Shown piece by piece: positions 43,581 to 53,285 of a stretch of 64,000 bases of DNA. The DNA lies in assembly GCA_029262875.1 (NCBI GenBank), contig JAJCYO010000115.1, forward strand, positions 1 to 64,000. The letters are read 5' to 3'. This DNA comes from Flavobacteriales bacterium (GTDB lineage Bacteria > Bacteroidota > Bacteroidia > Flavobacteriales_E > Vicingaceae). The notes below the pieces were generated by a model. The model worked only from the letters and a program-made list of their open reading frames with translations, had not been told where the DNA came from and did not search any database. A program made the position numbers and the translations under genes. Positions within the stretch are counted from its first letter, which is position 1, and every line of letters starts with the position of its first letter.

Positions 43581-45724
43581 TTTCCAAAAACTGATTCGAC
43601 AGGTTTATATTCGAATCCATTTTCTGAATGTAATCTTAAATACCTATTATCATCTGTTAATTCAATTTTAGTGAATTGAATGGGAAGAATTTCCTTTTGA
43701 GAAACATCTACTAAGCCATATCGTCCATTTAATTCTACCAACAATAATTCATGGGCCTTCCAGTCCGTAGATTTATAAATTAATCCATTATAAAACCATG
43801 TTATAGACTCATACTGTGGAGCCATAACATAAGATCCTTTTCTATCAATTAACCCATATTTTTCTTCTGTTTTTACAAAAGCCATTTCATTAATAAATCC
43901 TGAAGCATAATCAAAATTATATGGGATTTTTAACTTCGTATCATAGTCACAATAACCCCACTTTCCATGCCTTTTTATTGCGATTAATTGAAATGATATT
44001 TCTCCTATATCTTCAAACAATGCGGGCATAAACTTATTACCGACAGTATCTATAAGTCCAAAATTGCCTTCTGTGGTTATTCGAGCAAACCCTTTTTTAT
44101 TAAATAACCCCCAATTAATAGCCCCTTCATTATAAGGTAATGACACTTCAATTGCAATTTCTCCATTTGACTTTAAATAACCATAAAAACCATCTTTTAT
44201 GGCCATTGCATATCCGTTTTCAACCTCTGTTAGCTGATTGTAAATTGGTTTTATAAGGTAATTTCCTTTTGAATCAATTACTCCATATAACCCATTTTCT
44301 TGTACTCTAATGAATTCATTTTTTAAATTATCTATCCATTGGTATTTTGGTTTTATTACATAATATAGATTGGTGTCAATTATCCCATAAAGCCCATTTT
44401 GTTTTACATAAGCAATCCCATTATTAAAATCCCCTACTGTCTCATATTGCAATCCAACTTTTAGGTTCCCTTTTCTATCAATAAATCCATATTTACCATT
44501 TAATTCTATAGAAATAAATTGATGTGACGTTTCTCCGATTTCATCATAAATAATAGGAACAATGGTTTCTCCTGTTCTATTAATAATGCCATACTTTTCC
44601 TTCTTTCCTACAATTGCTAATCCATTGATAAAAGGTTCAGCCTCATCATATTCAAAAGGAATTACAGTTGTCTTATTCTTATTAATAAACCCAACCTTAT
44701 CATTTAACATTACGGCTGCAGCACCCTCAGAAAAATTGGAAACCCAACTGTAGGTAGTAGGTATTACCTCTTTTAGTTGCTCGTTTACAAAGCCCCAATT
44801 ATTGTTTTTTTGAATTTGGTAATACTTAGTATTTGCCAAGGTATAGTCTTGCTCTAATTCTTCTTTAAAAGGATAATCTGGAAACTGGTTTAGAAATTTT
44901 TTTATGTTATTAGGTGTTCTTACCTGAGTAGATATGTTATAAATATTTCTCCATGCTTTTGGCACTGAAGGATTATTTGAATACGTCTTAATAAACTCAT
45001 AATATGCTTTAACCGTTTTACTTTCAGTAGCCAATTCATAAATATTTTCTTGTGCTTCCAGAACATAAAAACTAGTTGGGTGCTCTTCAATAAATTTCAC
45101 ATTACTAGCCAATGTTCTATCAAGAGTATATTCTTTAAAGAGTTGTTTATCATACCTCGCTTTAGCTTCGTTAACTTGTTCCGCTTTTGGATAGGTATCA
45201 ATAAACAATTTATACACAGATGATGTATTGCTCTTTTTCGCAGCATTATAGGCCAACTCGTTTCTATTAATTATTGCTTGCTCAATTTGTAATGCACCAG
45301 TATTATTTGTGATGAAATGATTGTACGATTTTATGGTATTTATCTTTTTTGAAAAATCAAAACATTTTTCATCAACAACGTCTCTTTGTTTACACACAGA
45401 ATTGGTATCTACATTATATTCTTTGATTTTTATCTTTTGTTTTTCAGAGGTTTCTTTCCAAAAAGCATCAGTAGAGATTTTAGCATAATGAAGTGCCGAA
45501 TCTAAATCGTAGAAGGGATTGTTATTTCTCGAATAAATAACTGATAACCCATATGCTGCTGCTGCTGGATGTTTTTTTAATGATTTATTAAATGCACTTT
45601 TTGCCTTAAAATAATCGTGAATACGTAATGCTTCAAACCCTTTGTCCAATGCACTTCCATCCACCTCTAATGTCATGGAAAGAAAGAAAAAAGTACTGAG
45701 TATTATTTTAATTGTTTTATTCAA
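43577..45724 (-). CDS. Secreted WG-repeat protein
   Basis: A 715-residue exported protein with signal peptide (MNKTIKIILSTFFFLSM), starting at a TTG codon. The N-terminal 280 residues are helical and TPR-like; from about 300 there are roughly ten WG repeats, each of the form WGFVNxxxxxVIPxxYxxxxxFxxGxAxV (e.g. NNWGFVNEQLKEVIP, KYGIINRTGETIVP, LYGVIDSKGNYLIKP). WG repeats form beta structures of unknown binding partner. It is translated upstream of the Nudix gene. Confidence 0.85.
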   Translation of the reverse strand: MNKTIKIILSTFFFLSMTLEVDGSALDKGFEALRIHDYFKAKSAFNKSLKKHPAAAAYGLSVIYSRNNNPFYDLDSALHYAKISTDAFWKETSEKQKIKIKEYNVDTNSVCKQRDVVDEKCFDFSKKINTIKSYNHFITNNTGALQIEQAIINRNELAYNAAKKSNTSSVYKLFIDTYPKAEQVNEAKARYDKQLFKEYTLDRTLASNVKFIEEHPTSFYVLEAQENIYELATESKTVKAYYEFIKTYSNNPSVPKAWRNIYNISTQVRTPNNIKKFLNQFPDYPFKEELEQDYTLANTKYYQIQKNNNWGFVNEQLKEVIPTTYSWVSNFSEGAAAVMLNDKVGFINKNKTTVIPFEYDEAEPFINGLAIVGKKEKYGIINRTGETIVPIIYDEIGETSHQFISIELNGKYGFIDRKGNLKVGLQYETVGDFNNGIAYVKQNGLYGIIDTNLYYVIKPKYQWIDNLKNEFIRVQENGLYGVIDSKGNYLIKPIYNQLTEVENGYAMAIKDGFYGYLKSNGEIAIEVSLPYNEGAINWGLFNKKGFARITTEGNFGLIDTVGNKFMPALFEDIGEISFQLIAIKRHGKWGYCDYDTKLKIPYNFDYASGFINEMAFVKTEEKYGLIDRKGSYVMAPQYESITWFYNGLIYKSTDWKAHELLLVELNGRYGLVDVSQKEILPIQFTKIELTDDNRYLRLHSENGFEYKPVESVFGK

Positions 45725-45813
45725 AGTAAAACTATTTCTTATTTTTCACGTAAATATATAGACAACTAAATTAGCAATACAAAATTTCTTCCAAAAAACC
45801 TTTGTGCTTATAT

Positions 45814-47262
45814 ATGAATAAGTTTAACACATTTATACTCGTCTCCTTTTCCCTAATTTTTACGGCTTGTAATACCTCTGATGTACAAAATAGTAGTCAT
45901 AAAAATAATATCGTTTATAAGGATTTAGATAGCATTAAAAGTGTCGGAAAGTTGAAAGCACTTATTAACTATAGTTCTACAAGTTACTTTATTTATAAAG
46001 GAAACCCTATGGGGTTTGAATATGAATTGCTAAAGAAATATTCAGATCATATTGGAGTGGAACTTGAAGTAATTCCAATAAAAAACATGGACAGTGTTTT
46101 TGTTGATTTAAACAAAGGTTATGGAGATATTGTTGCTGCTAACCTAACCATTACACAAGAGCGATTACAAGAAATTGAATTTACTGAACCCATTGTCATT
46201 ACCAAACAAGTCTTGGTTCAACGTAAACCTGATAATTGGAGGCAATTGAGAAAATCAACATTAGAAGAAAGTTTATTGCAATCTCCACTAGACTTAGTAG
46301 ATAAATTAATTGTAGTCCGTGAGGGATCTTCATTTTATACAAGGTTGAAAAGCTTGTCAAATGAAATTGGCGGCCCTATAAACATCAAAACCGTTCCTGG
46401 TGAAACCACTATGGAGATTTTAATAGAAAAAGTAGCCAACAAAGAAATTGATTATACTGTTGCAGATAAAAATATTGCAGTAGTCAATCAATGGCACTAT
46501 CCAAACATTGATGCTAATTTAGTAATCAGTCTTGATCAAAAAATTGCTTGGGCAAGTAGAAACAACTCTGATAGTTTAACCACTTCTATTAATGAATGGC
46601 TGACAACATTTCAACAAACCAGAAAATTTAAACTACTGTACAATAAGTACTTCAAAAATCAAAAAGGGTTTAATAAAAGAGTTAACCATAAATACTATAC
46701 CCTTACCAGTGGAACTATCTCTCCATATGACGAAATCATTAAGCAACATGCTCCAAAAACTGGCTGGGATTGGGAATTGTTAGCTGCTTTGATTTACCAA
46801 GAATCTCATTTTAAAAATGATGCCATTGGCTGGGGTGGTGCATTTGGATTGATGCAATTTATGCCACAGACTGGAGCAAAATATGGTGTTGACAGTTCCT
46901 CTTCTGCTACTGCTAACATCATTGCTGGAACCAAATACATCAACCGTTTAAATAAGATATGGGAGCCTTTAGTTTCAGATAGTTTAGAACGAAAAAAATT
47001 CATCTTGGCATCCTACAACGTGGGTCCCGGGCATGTTATCGATGCTCAAAAATTAGCTGAAAAATATAAGAAAAACCCAGTATTATGGGAAGATGTCGGC
47101 TATTATTTACTACATAAATCTGAACCAAAATATTATAATGATGAGGTAGTAAAACATGGCTACTGTAAAGGTTATATTACTTTCAAATACGTGAATGAAA
47201 TTATGGAACGCTACGAGCATTATAAAAACATGATGCAGGAAAACGAATTGACCGAGAAATAA
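45814..47262 (+). CDS. mltF: Membrane-bound lytic murein transglycosylase F (MltF-like)
   Basis: A 482-residue lipoprotein. The signal ends FTACN with Cys19 as the lipid anchor; start is ATG 45814, not TTG 45802. Residues about 45-285 form a solute-binding protein family 3 domain (GFEYELLKKYSDHIG, GYGDIVAANLTIT), and the C-terminal SLT domain has the catalytic Glu330 in YQESHF, then GAFGLMQFMP. It cleaves peptidoglycan glycan strands to anhydro-muramic acid ends. It is monocistronic and sits in the same part of the chromosome as the NamZ-like gene without being linked. Confidence 0.9.
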   Translation: MNKFNTFILVSFSLIFTACNTSDVQNSSHKNNIVYKDLDSIKSVGKLKALINYSSTSYFIYKGNPMGFEYELLKKYSDHIGVELEVIPIKNMDSVFVDLNKGYGDIVAANLTITQERLQEIEFTEPIVITKQVLVQRKPDNWRQLRKSTLEESLLQSPLDLVDKLIVVREGSSFYTRLKSLSNEIGGPINIKTVPGETTMEILIEKVANKEIDYTVADKNIAVVNQWHYPNIDANLVISLDQKIAWASRNNSDSLTTSINEWLTTFQQTRKFKLLYNKYFKNQKGFNKRVNHKYYTLTSGTISPYDEIIKQHAPKTGWDWELLAALIYQESHFKNDAIGWGGAFGLMQFMPQTGAKYGVDSSSSATANIIAGTKYINRLNKIWEPLVSDSLERKKFILASYNVGPGHVIDAQKLAEKYKKNPVLWEDVGYYLLHKSEPKYYNDEVVKHGYCKGYITFKYVNEIMERYEHYKNMMQENELTEK

Positions 47263-47295
47263 TTAAGACTTCCAACATCTTCCCTCCTAAATAGT

Positions 47296-47303
47296 TATTT
47301 TTG
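47296..47303 (+). promoter_or_regulatory. Probable -7 box for the AhpD-like gene
   Basis: TATTTTTG matches TAnnTTTG. A transcript from near 47310 starts after the upstream TTG codon at 47306 and supports ATG 47327 as the start. Confidence 0.5.
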
Positions 47304-47326
47304 GTTTGAACACCATTAAAATAATT

Positions 47327-47932
47327 ATGAGCTGGATAAAGACTATTAACTATGAAGATGCTGACACTTCATTAAAAAGATCTTATGATAGGGTAAAAGG
47401 TCCTGATAATAATGTTGACAACGTTTTATTAATTCACAGTTTGAGGCCACATACTTTAACAGGTCACATGACATTGTACAAATCTATACTTCACAATACG
47501 AACAACACACTCCCTAAATGGTATTTAGAAGCAATAGGTGTTTATGTGAGTTTTTTAAATCAGTGTAATTATTGTGTTGAACATCATTTCTCTGGGTTAT
47601 CAAGGCTTTTGAATGACCCGAATAAATCAGATCAATTTTTAATTGCTTTAGAAAATGGTCTTCTAAAGGATTACTTGGACTCCAAACATTATGAAGGGAT
47701 TCAGTATGCTCGAATGTTAACTTTAGAGTTAAATGAAATCACCAAACAAAACATTATTAACCTTCAAACTGCCGGGTTTACCGATGGTGAAATTTTAGAA
47801 ATCAATCAAGTTACGAGCTACTTTAATTACGTGAATAGAAGTGTTCTTGGGTTGGGTGTTAATACAGATGGGGATATTCTGGGTCTTTCTCCAAACAATA
47901 GTGATGATCCAAAAAACTGGAATCATAAATAA
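47327..47932 (+). CDS. AhpD-like carboxymuconolactone decarboxylase family protein
   Basis: A 201-residue all-helical protein of the AhpD/peroxidase-related group. The redox motif is CNYCVEHH with Cys80, Cys83 and a nearby Glu/His pair (85 and 87), the usual proton-relay set. Such proteins reduce peroxides or act as alkylhydroperoxidase partners. It begins at ATG 47327. The convergent aconitase gene ends 45 bases downstream, with a terminator between. Confidence 0.85.
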   Translation: MSWIKTINYEDADTSLKRSYDRVKGPDNNVDNVLLIHSLRPHTLTGHMTLYKSILHNTNNTLPKWYLEAIGVYVSFLNQCNYCVEHHFSGLSRLLNDPNKSDQFLIALENGLLKDYLDSKHYEGIQYARMLTLELNEITKQNIINLQTAGFTDGEILEINQVTSYFNYVNRSVLGLGVNTDGDILGLSPNNSDDPKNWNHK

Positions 47933-47963
47933 AAAAGCCCAACTCAATGAGTCAGGCTTTTTC
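47931..47963. terminator. Imperfect terminator between AhpD-like gene and acnA
   Basis: GCC(CA)ACTC-AAT-GAGT(CA)GGC style hairpin (47937-47957) with a 2x2 internal mismatch, flanked by A6 and T5 runs. The mismatch weakens it, but the context between converging stops fits a terminator. Confidence 0.65.
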
Positions 47964-47977
47964 TTTATTCAAAAAAA

Positions 47978-50254
47978 TTATGCGTTAGCTGCAGCTTCTT
48001 GTTTGATTAAGTTTAAAGCAGAACCTGCTCTATACCAATCTATTTGCTGAGTATTGTAAGTATGATTCAACATAACAGTATCTGAAGAACCATCTGCATG
48101 GTTAACAGCTAATGTCAATTGTTTACCCGGAGCAAATCCTGCCAAGTCAGAGAAATTAAACGTATCGTCTTCTCTAATTTTATCATAATCTGCCTCATTT
48201 GCAAACGTTAACCCTAACATCCCTTGTTTTTTTAGGTTTGTTTCGTGAATACGAGCAAATGATTTTACAATAACAGCTACAACACCTAAATGACGAGGTT
48301 CCATTGCAGCATGTTCTCTGGAAGAACCTTCACCGTAATTATGATCTCCAACTACAATTGAAGGAATTCCTGCCGCTTTATATGCTCTTGCTGTAGCAGG
48401 AACTGCTCCTTTTTCTCCAGTTAATTGATTCACAACTTCGTTAGTGGCTTCTCCAAAAGAGTTAACGGCTCCTATCAAACAGTTATTTGAGATGTTGTCT
48501 AGATGCCCTCTATACTGCAACCATGGTCCAGCCATAGAAATATGATCCGTTGTACACTTTCCTTGAGCCTTAATTAACAATTTCGCACCGTTAATATTTT
48601 CACCGTTCCAAGCTGCAAAAGGAGTTAATAATTGTAATCTTTTTGAATCATCATTAACAACAACTTGCACGCCACTGCCATCTTCAGCAGGAGCTTGATA
48701 ACCGTTATCCTCAACTGCAAATCCGTTAGCTGGCAATTCAGAACCTGTTGGTTCAGCCAATTTAACCTCTTCTCCATTTGAGTTGGTTAATGTATCCGTA
48801 ATAGGATTAAAATCTAACTTCCCTGAAATTGCAATTGCAGCAACCATTTCTGGAGATGCTACAAAAGCCAACGTGTTTGGATTTCCATCGGCTCTTTTCT
48901 TAAAGTTTCTATTAAACGAATGCACAATGGAGTTTTTCTTTTCTTCTGATGCTCCTGGTCTATCCCATTGTCCAATACAAGGTCCACAAGCATTGGTAAA
49001 TATTTTAGTGGACTCTAATTTATTAAAGGTGTCAATAAAACCATCCCGATCAGCGGTGTACCTTACCTGCTCAGAACCTGGATTAATTCCCAAAATTGCT
49101 TTCGCTTTCAATCCTTTATTAACTGCATCATCTACAATAGAAGCGGCTCTTGATAAATCTTCGTAAGAAGAATTGGTACAAGACCCAATCAAAGCCCACT
49201 CAATATCAGTTGGCCAATCGTTAGCTGCTGCTGCTGTTTTCATTTCTGAAACTGGAGTGGCCAAATCTGGTGTATAAGGTCCATTTAAATGAGGGGTTAA
49301 TTCTGATAAATTAATCTCTATTACTTCATCAAAATATTGTGCTGGATTAGCATAAACTTCAGCATCACCTGTTAAATGCTCTGCAACTGTATCCGCTAAC
49401 GCAACAACATCTTCTCTTCCTGTAGCTGCTAAATACCTTCTCATTGAATCATCGTATCCAAAAGTAGACGTTGTAGCACCAATTTCTGCACCCATATTAC
49501 ATATGGTTCCTTTTCCTGTTCCTGATAACGATTCAGCACCCTCACCAAAATATTCTACAATGGCACCTGTACCACCTTTTACGGTTAAAATACCTGCTAC
49601 TTTTAAGATAACATCTTTAGGGGCAGTCCAACCGTTTAGTTTACCCGTTAATTTAACACCTATTAGTTTTGGCATTTTTAATTCCCAAGCCATACCAGCC
49701 ATTACATCAACAGCATCAGCTCCACCAACTCCAATGGCTACCATTCCCATTCCCCCAGCATTTACTGTGTGAGAATCTGTACCTATCATCATCCCTCCAG
49801 GAAATGCATAATTTTCTAATACAACTTGATGAATAATTCCAGCTCCTGGCTTCCAAAAACCAATTCCGTATTTATCACAAACCGAACTTAAGAAGTTAAA
49901 CACTTCATTGTTCTTGTTAATTCCTTCTTGTAAATCTTTGTCAGCTCCTAATTTTGCCTGAATCAGGTGATCCGCATGAGCAGTTGAAGGAACTGCTACT
50001 TTTGCCTTACCTGCTTGCATAAATTGTAGCAATGCCATTTGAGCTGTTGCATCTTGCATCGCAACTCGATCGGGAGCAAAATCTACGTAAGAATTTCCTC
50101 TTTCGTAAGCTTGACTTGCGTCTCCTTCCCAAAGATGTGTGTAAAGAATTTTTTCGGCCAATGTTAAAGGTTTGCCGACTACCTTTCTTGCTGCTGCAAT
50201 CCTTTCTGGATATCTTGCATAAACAGCCTTAATCATTTCTATGTCAAAAGCCAT
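47978..50254 (-). CDS. acnA: Aconitate hydratase (mitochondrial-type AcnA)
   Basis: Converts citrate to isocitrate in the citric acid cycle, 758 residues. The 4Fe-4S cluster cysteines are in [10 protein letters not shown] and [10 protein letters not shown]. The [11 protein letters not shown] and [18 protein letters not shown] (GEGSSREH) active-site segments are present. The length and the domain order match the mitochondrial-type enzyme common in Bacteroidota. A minus-strand TAnnTTTG box lies 237 bases upstream (50498-50491), across a doubtful small ORF. Confidence 0.95.
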   Translation of the reverse strand: MAFDIEMIKAVYARYPERIAAARKVVGKPLTLAEKILYTHLWEGDASQAYERGNSYVDFAPDRVAMQDATAQMALLQFMQAGKAKVAVPSTAHADHLIQAKLGADKDLQEGINKNNEVFNFLSSVCDKYGIGFWKPGAGIIHQVVLENYAFPGGMMIGTDSHTVNAGGMGMVAIGVGGADAVDVMAGMAWELKMPKLIGVKLTGKLNGWTAPKDVILKVAGILTVKGGTGAIVEYFGEGAESLSGTGKGTICNMGAEIGATTSTFGYDDSMRRYLAATGREDVVALADTVAEHLTGDAEVYANPAQYFDEVIEINLSELTPHLNGPYTPDLATPVSEMKTAAAANDWPTDIEWALIGSCTNSSYEDLSRAASIVDDAVNKGLKAKAILGINPGSEQVRYTADRDGFIDTFNKLESTKIFTNACGPCIGQWDRPGASEEKKNSIVHSFNRNFKKRADGNPNTLAFVASPEMVAAIAISGKLDFNPITDTLTNSNGEEVKLAEPTGSELPANGFAVEDNGYQAPAEDGSGVQVVVNDDSKRLQLLTPFAAWNGENINGAKLLIKAQGKCTTDHISMAGPWLQYRGHLDNISNNCLIGAVNSFGEATNEVVNQLTGEKGAVPATARAYKAAGIPSIVVGDHNYGEGSSREHAAMEPRHLGVVAVIVKSFARIHETNLKKQGMLGLTFANEADYDKIREDDTFNFSDLAGFAPGKQLTLAVNHADGSSDTVMLNHTYNTQQIDWYRAGSALNLIKQEAAANA

Positions 50255-50273
50255 AATAAAATGTTTTAAGTGG

Positions 50274-50465
50274 TTAATAAATTAGTCGTTCATACATAAA
50301 CATACATGCCTGGCTTCCCAAACAATAACGGTAATATTCACAACCTTTTAAAAAACACAGCTTATTATGGATAATTTCTCTTGCCAACGCCACACTATCC
50401 CGATTAGGATATCCCAACTTGCTGTAATGAGTTGCAAATATAAGACTTTTGAATTTTTTAAACAA
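50274..50465 (-). CDS. Possible small cysteine-containing protein ahead of acnA (doubtful)
   Basis: A 63-residue reading frame starting at TTG 50465, 26 bases downstream of a TAnnTTTG box. It is basic with an aromatic, cysteine-containing second half ([17 protein letters not shown], four Cys in 18 residues). No similar family is known to me. For it: open in an AT-rich region, promoter in front, sensible composition. Against it: no ATG, no recognised domain, and it could simply be the acnA leader. Confidence 0.3.
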   Translation of the reverse strand: MFKKFKSLIFATHYSKLGYPNRDSVALAREIIHNKLCFLKGCEYYRYCLGSQACMFMYERLIY

Positions 50466-50490
50466 GAATATCGCTCTCTAAATTCTAAAG

Positions 50491-50498
50491 CAAAACTA
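50491..50498 (-). promoter_or_regulatory. Probable -7 box for acnA (and the small ORF)
   Basis: The minus strand reads TAGTTTTG, matching TAnnTTTG. If it is the only promoter, acnA has a leader of about 230 nt. Confidence 0.4.
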
Positions 50499-50546
50499 TA
50501 AATGTGTAACAATATGTGTAATTTTAAATCCTATAAATTTTTACTG

Positions 50547-51440
50547 ATGAAAAAAATATTAATCCTACTTATCTGTTCCACGGTTCTACTTGTTTCTTGT
50601 AGTAAGGACAAAGATCCTATTGTAAATCCAACTGCGGTATACATTCCTAAACTAATTTTTAAATTTAAGTTTGATTCAACCTTGGCTCGATTAGATAATT
50701 TTGGTAATCCGGCAACAATACCTGTTGGAAATTCAGCTCAATCACCAAAATTTCAAACAATGAGTGCCCATTATATTGAGTTTGCCCCAAACAATTTAAC
50801 TCAACTTGGTGCAGGAGAAATCGTTTATAAAGGAGCAGAAACTACCGTTGGTGGTGGAAATGCAGTAGATTTTGATCAAGCAGTAGTTGCTGGCGAAGAT
50901 GTAACAATATATTCAACGTCATTATCTTCTGTTACCCCTGGAACCTATGAGTGGCTACGAGTATCTTTGACCTATCAAAATTATGATATAAAGTTTTTAT
51001 CCTCTGGGGTTCTTTACACAGGAAGGTTAGCTTCCTTTGTCGGGTTTGAAACTTACATAACCAATTACACCATCAATACGCAATCGGTTTTAGTTTATGA
51101 TAATAAACCACAAGGTTATTGGGGATTTGAAACTACCATTTTAGGAAACCCATTTGTCTTTGAGGGGCAAGCAGCAGGAACAACAGTACCTAATCCAATA
51201 GCTGGCACCTCTCCGATTCCACCAGGAAGCTGTGTTGTAACAGGAGATTTTCCTACTCCATTAACGATTACTGGAAATGAGACCCAAGACATAGTTGTTA
51301 CGATAAACCTCTCAACCAATAATAGTTTTGAGTGGAGAGATTTAAATGGCGATGGTTTATATGAACCAAGTGATGGAGTTAACCCAGGTGACACGGTTGT
51401 TGATATGGGGTTAAGAGGTTTATACCCAACTTATCAATAA
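50547..51440 (+). CDS. Lipoprotein of unknown function
   Basis: A 297-residue lipoprotein from ATG 50547: signal MKKILILLICSTVLLVSCSK with lipobox LVSC. The mature part is beta-rich, with a PxAVYIPKLIFKFKFDSTLAR start and a C-terminal NSFEWRDLNGDGLYEPSDGVNPGDTVVDMG segment (an Asp-rich DLNGDGLYEPSD loop that could bind calcium). No domain family was recognised. It is a single-gene unit with a terminator after it. Confidence 0.75.
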   Translation: MKKILILLICSTVLLVSCSKDKDPIVNPTAVYIPKLIFKFKFDSTLARLDNFGNPATIPVGNSAQSPKFQTMSAHYIEFAPNNLTQLGAGEIVYKGAETTVGGGNAVDFDQAVVAGEDVTIYSTSLSSVTPGTYEWLRVSLTYQNYDIKFLSSGVLYTGRLASFVGFETYITNYTINTQSVLVYDNKPQGYWGFETTILGNPFVFEGQAAGTTVPNPIAGTSPIPPGSCVVTGDFPTPLTITGNETQDIVVTINLSTNNSFEWRDLNGDGLYEPSDGVNPGDTVVDMGLRGLYPTYQ

Positions 51441-51463
51441 ATAAATAGCATACCAGATAGATT

Positions 51464-51496
51464 TAAAAATGGCTGCTAAACGCAGCCATTTTTTGT
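51464..51496 (+). terminator. Terminator after the lipoprotein gene at 50547
   Basis: AATGGCTGC-TAAAC-GCAGCCATT (51468-51490) followed by T-run. The aspS -7 box begins right at its end. Confidence 0.88.
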
Positions 51497-51504
51497 TATT
51501 TTTG
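51497..51504 (+). promoter_or_regulatory. Probable -7 box for aspS
   Basis: TATTTTTG, 22 bases before the aspS ATG. It overlaps the edge of the preceding terminator; no separate TTG box was found. Confidence 0.45.
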
Positions 51505-51526
51505 TCCTTCAAATAATCACAATATA

Positions 51527-53272
51527 ATGTACAGAACGCATACCAACGGAGAGTTAAGAATAGAAAATGTAAACAATGAAGTTACCCTCTGTGGGTGGGT
51601 ACAAAAATCGAGAGATTTGGGCGCCATGACTTTTGTTGATTTACGCGATAGATATGGAATAACACAATTGGTATTTGGTGAAGACCAAAGTGAATTGGCC
51701 AAGTCGTTGGGAAGAGAAGATGTGATTCAAGTTTCTGGAAATGTAATTGAACGGGAAAGTAAAAACACAACTATTCCAACAGGTGAAATCGAAATAACAG
51801 TAAACAAATTAACCATTCTAAATAAAAGTAAGGTTCCACCATTTACCATTGAAGATGAAACTGATGGTGGCGAGGAATTAAGAATGCAATACCGCTATTT
51901 AGACTTGAGAAGAAATCCGCTTCAGAACAATTTGAAGTTAAGGCACCAACTCTCTATTGAAATTAGAAAGTACTTGGATAGCATTAATTTCTTTGAAATA
52001 GAAACACCTTACTTAATTAAATCTACTCCTGAAGGAGCAAGAGATTTTGTGGTTCCAAGCAGAATGAATCCTAATCAGTTTTATGCTTTACCACAATCTC
52101 CACAAACCTTTAAGCAATTGTTAATGGTCAGTGGTTTTGATAGATATTATCAGATAGTGCGGTGTTTTAGAGATGAAGATCTAAGGGCTGATCGACAACC
52201 TGAGTTTACGCAGATTGATTGCGAAATGGCTTTTGTTGAGCAAGAAGATGTCTTCAACACTTTTGAAGGAATGATGACCTACTTATTCAAAAAAGTAAAA
52301 GGAATTGACTTAACAGAATTTCCTCGAATGGATTATGCTACTGCAATCGAAAAATATGGTTCTGATAAACCAGACATTCGTTTTGGTATGACGTTTAATT
52401 ACATTAACGAAGAAACTCAAAACAAAGGGTTTAACGTATTTGATCAATCGGAAGTTGTAATTGCCATTGTAGCAAAAGATTGTTCTACTTACACCCGCAA
52501 AGAGTTGGATAAGCTAACAGATTTTGTTAGACGTCCACAGGTTGGAGCTAAAGGAATGGTTTATGTTAAATGCAATGAAGATGGAACATTCAAATCTTCT
52601 GTGGACAAATTTTATTCTCAAGAGGATTTAAAAATATGGGCGAACAAATGTGGTGCCGAGGCTGGAGATTTAATTTTAGTCTTGTCTGGGGATAAAGCAG
52701 CCACACAAAACCAAATGAATGTTTTACGTTTACATTTAGGTGATGAATTGGGGTTAAGAAACCCTAATGAATATGCTCCTTTATGGGTTTACGATTTTCC
52801 ATTATTGGAATGGGATGAAGAAACAAAAAGATACCATGCCATGCATCATCCTTTTACTTCTCCAAAACCAGAAGACATGAAATTATTGGATACTGACCCT
52901 GGAAATGTAAGAGCCAATGCCTATGATATGGTATTGAATGGTGTTGAAATTGGTGGTGGTTCCATTAGGATACATGACAGAGAGGTACAATCTACCATGT
53001 TCGATCATTTAGGATTTACAAAAGAAGAAGCCCAGGCACAATTTGGGTTTCTAATGAATGCTTTTGAATATGGAGCTCCTCCACATGGAGGAATTGCTTT
53101 AGGTTTCGACAGACTATGTGCATTGTTTGGAGGACAAGAAACCATCCGAGACTTTATTGCTTTTCCAAAAAACAATGGTGGCAGAGATGTAATGATCGAT
53201 TCTCCTTCACCAATTAGCTCAGAGCAATTGGACGAATTAAATATTGATTTAAAAGTAAAAGAGGAGCTTTAA
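51527..53272 (+). CDS. aspS: Aspartate--tRNA ligase
   Basis: Class II aminoacyl-tRNA synthetase, 581 residues. The N-terminal OB fold opens with [10 protein letters not shown] and ...[26 protein letters not shown]; motif 2 is [19 protein letters not shown], with [16 protein letters not shown] as the class marker, and motif 3 GIALGFDRL near 525. The insertion domain in the middle is that of bacterial-type AspRS. Stop and terminator hairpin overlap. Confidence 0.97.
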   Translation: MYRTHTNGELRIENVNNEVTLCGWVQKSRDLGAMTFVDLRDRYGITQLVFGEDQSELAKSLGREDVIQVSGNVIERESKNTTIPTGEIEITVNKLTILNKSKVPPFTIEDETDGGEELRMQYRYLDLRRNPLQNNLKLRHQLSIEIRKYLDSINFFEIETPYLIKSTPEGARDFVVPSRMNPNQFYALPQSPQTFKQLLMVSGFDRYYQIVRCFRDEDLRADRQPEFTQIDCEMAFVEQEDVFNTFEGMMTYLFKKVKGIDLTEFPRMDYATAIEKYGSDKPDIRFGMTFNYINEETQNKGFNVFDQSEVVIAIVAKDCSTYTRKELDKLTDFVRRPQVGAKGMVYVKCNEDGTFKSSVDKFYSQEDLKIWANKCGAEAGDLILVLSGDKAATQNQMNVLRLHLGDELGLRNPNEYAPLWVYDFPLLEWDEETKRYHAMHHPFTSPKPEDMKLLDTDPGNVRANAYDMVLNGVEIGGGSIRIHDREVQSTMFDHLGFTKEEAQAQFGFLMNAFEYGAPPHGGIALGFDRLCALFGGQETIRDFIAFPKNNGGRDVMIDSPSPISSEQLDELNIDLKVKEEL

Positions 53273-53284
53273 GCTCCTCTTTCT
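53256..53284. terminator. Terminator overlapping the aspS stop codon
   Basis: GAGGAGCTT/AAGCTCCTC-type perfect inverted repeat (53261-53279) with A- and T-rich flanks. It serves aspS and lies at the stop of the convergent surface-protein gene. Confidence 0.82.
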
Positions 53285-53285
53285 T

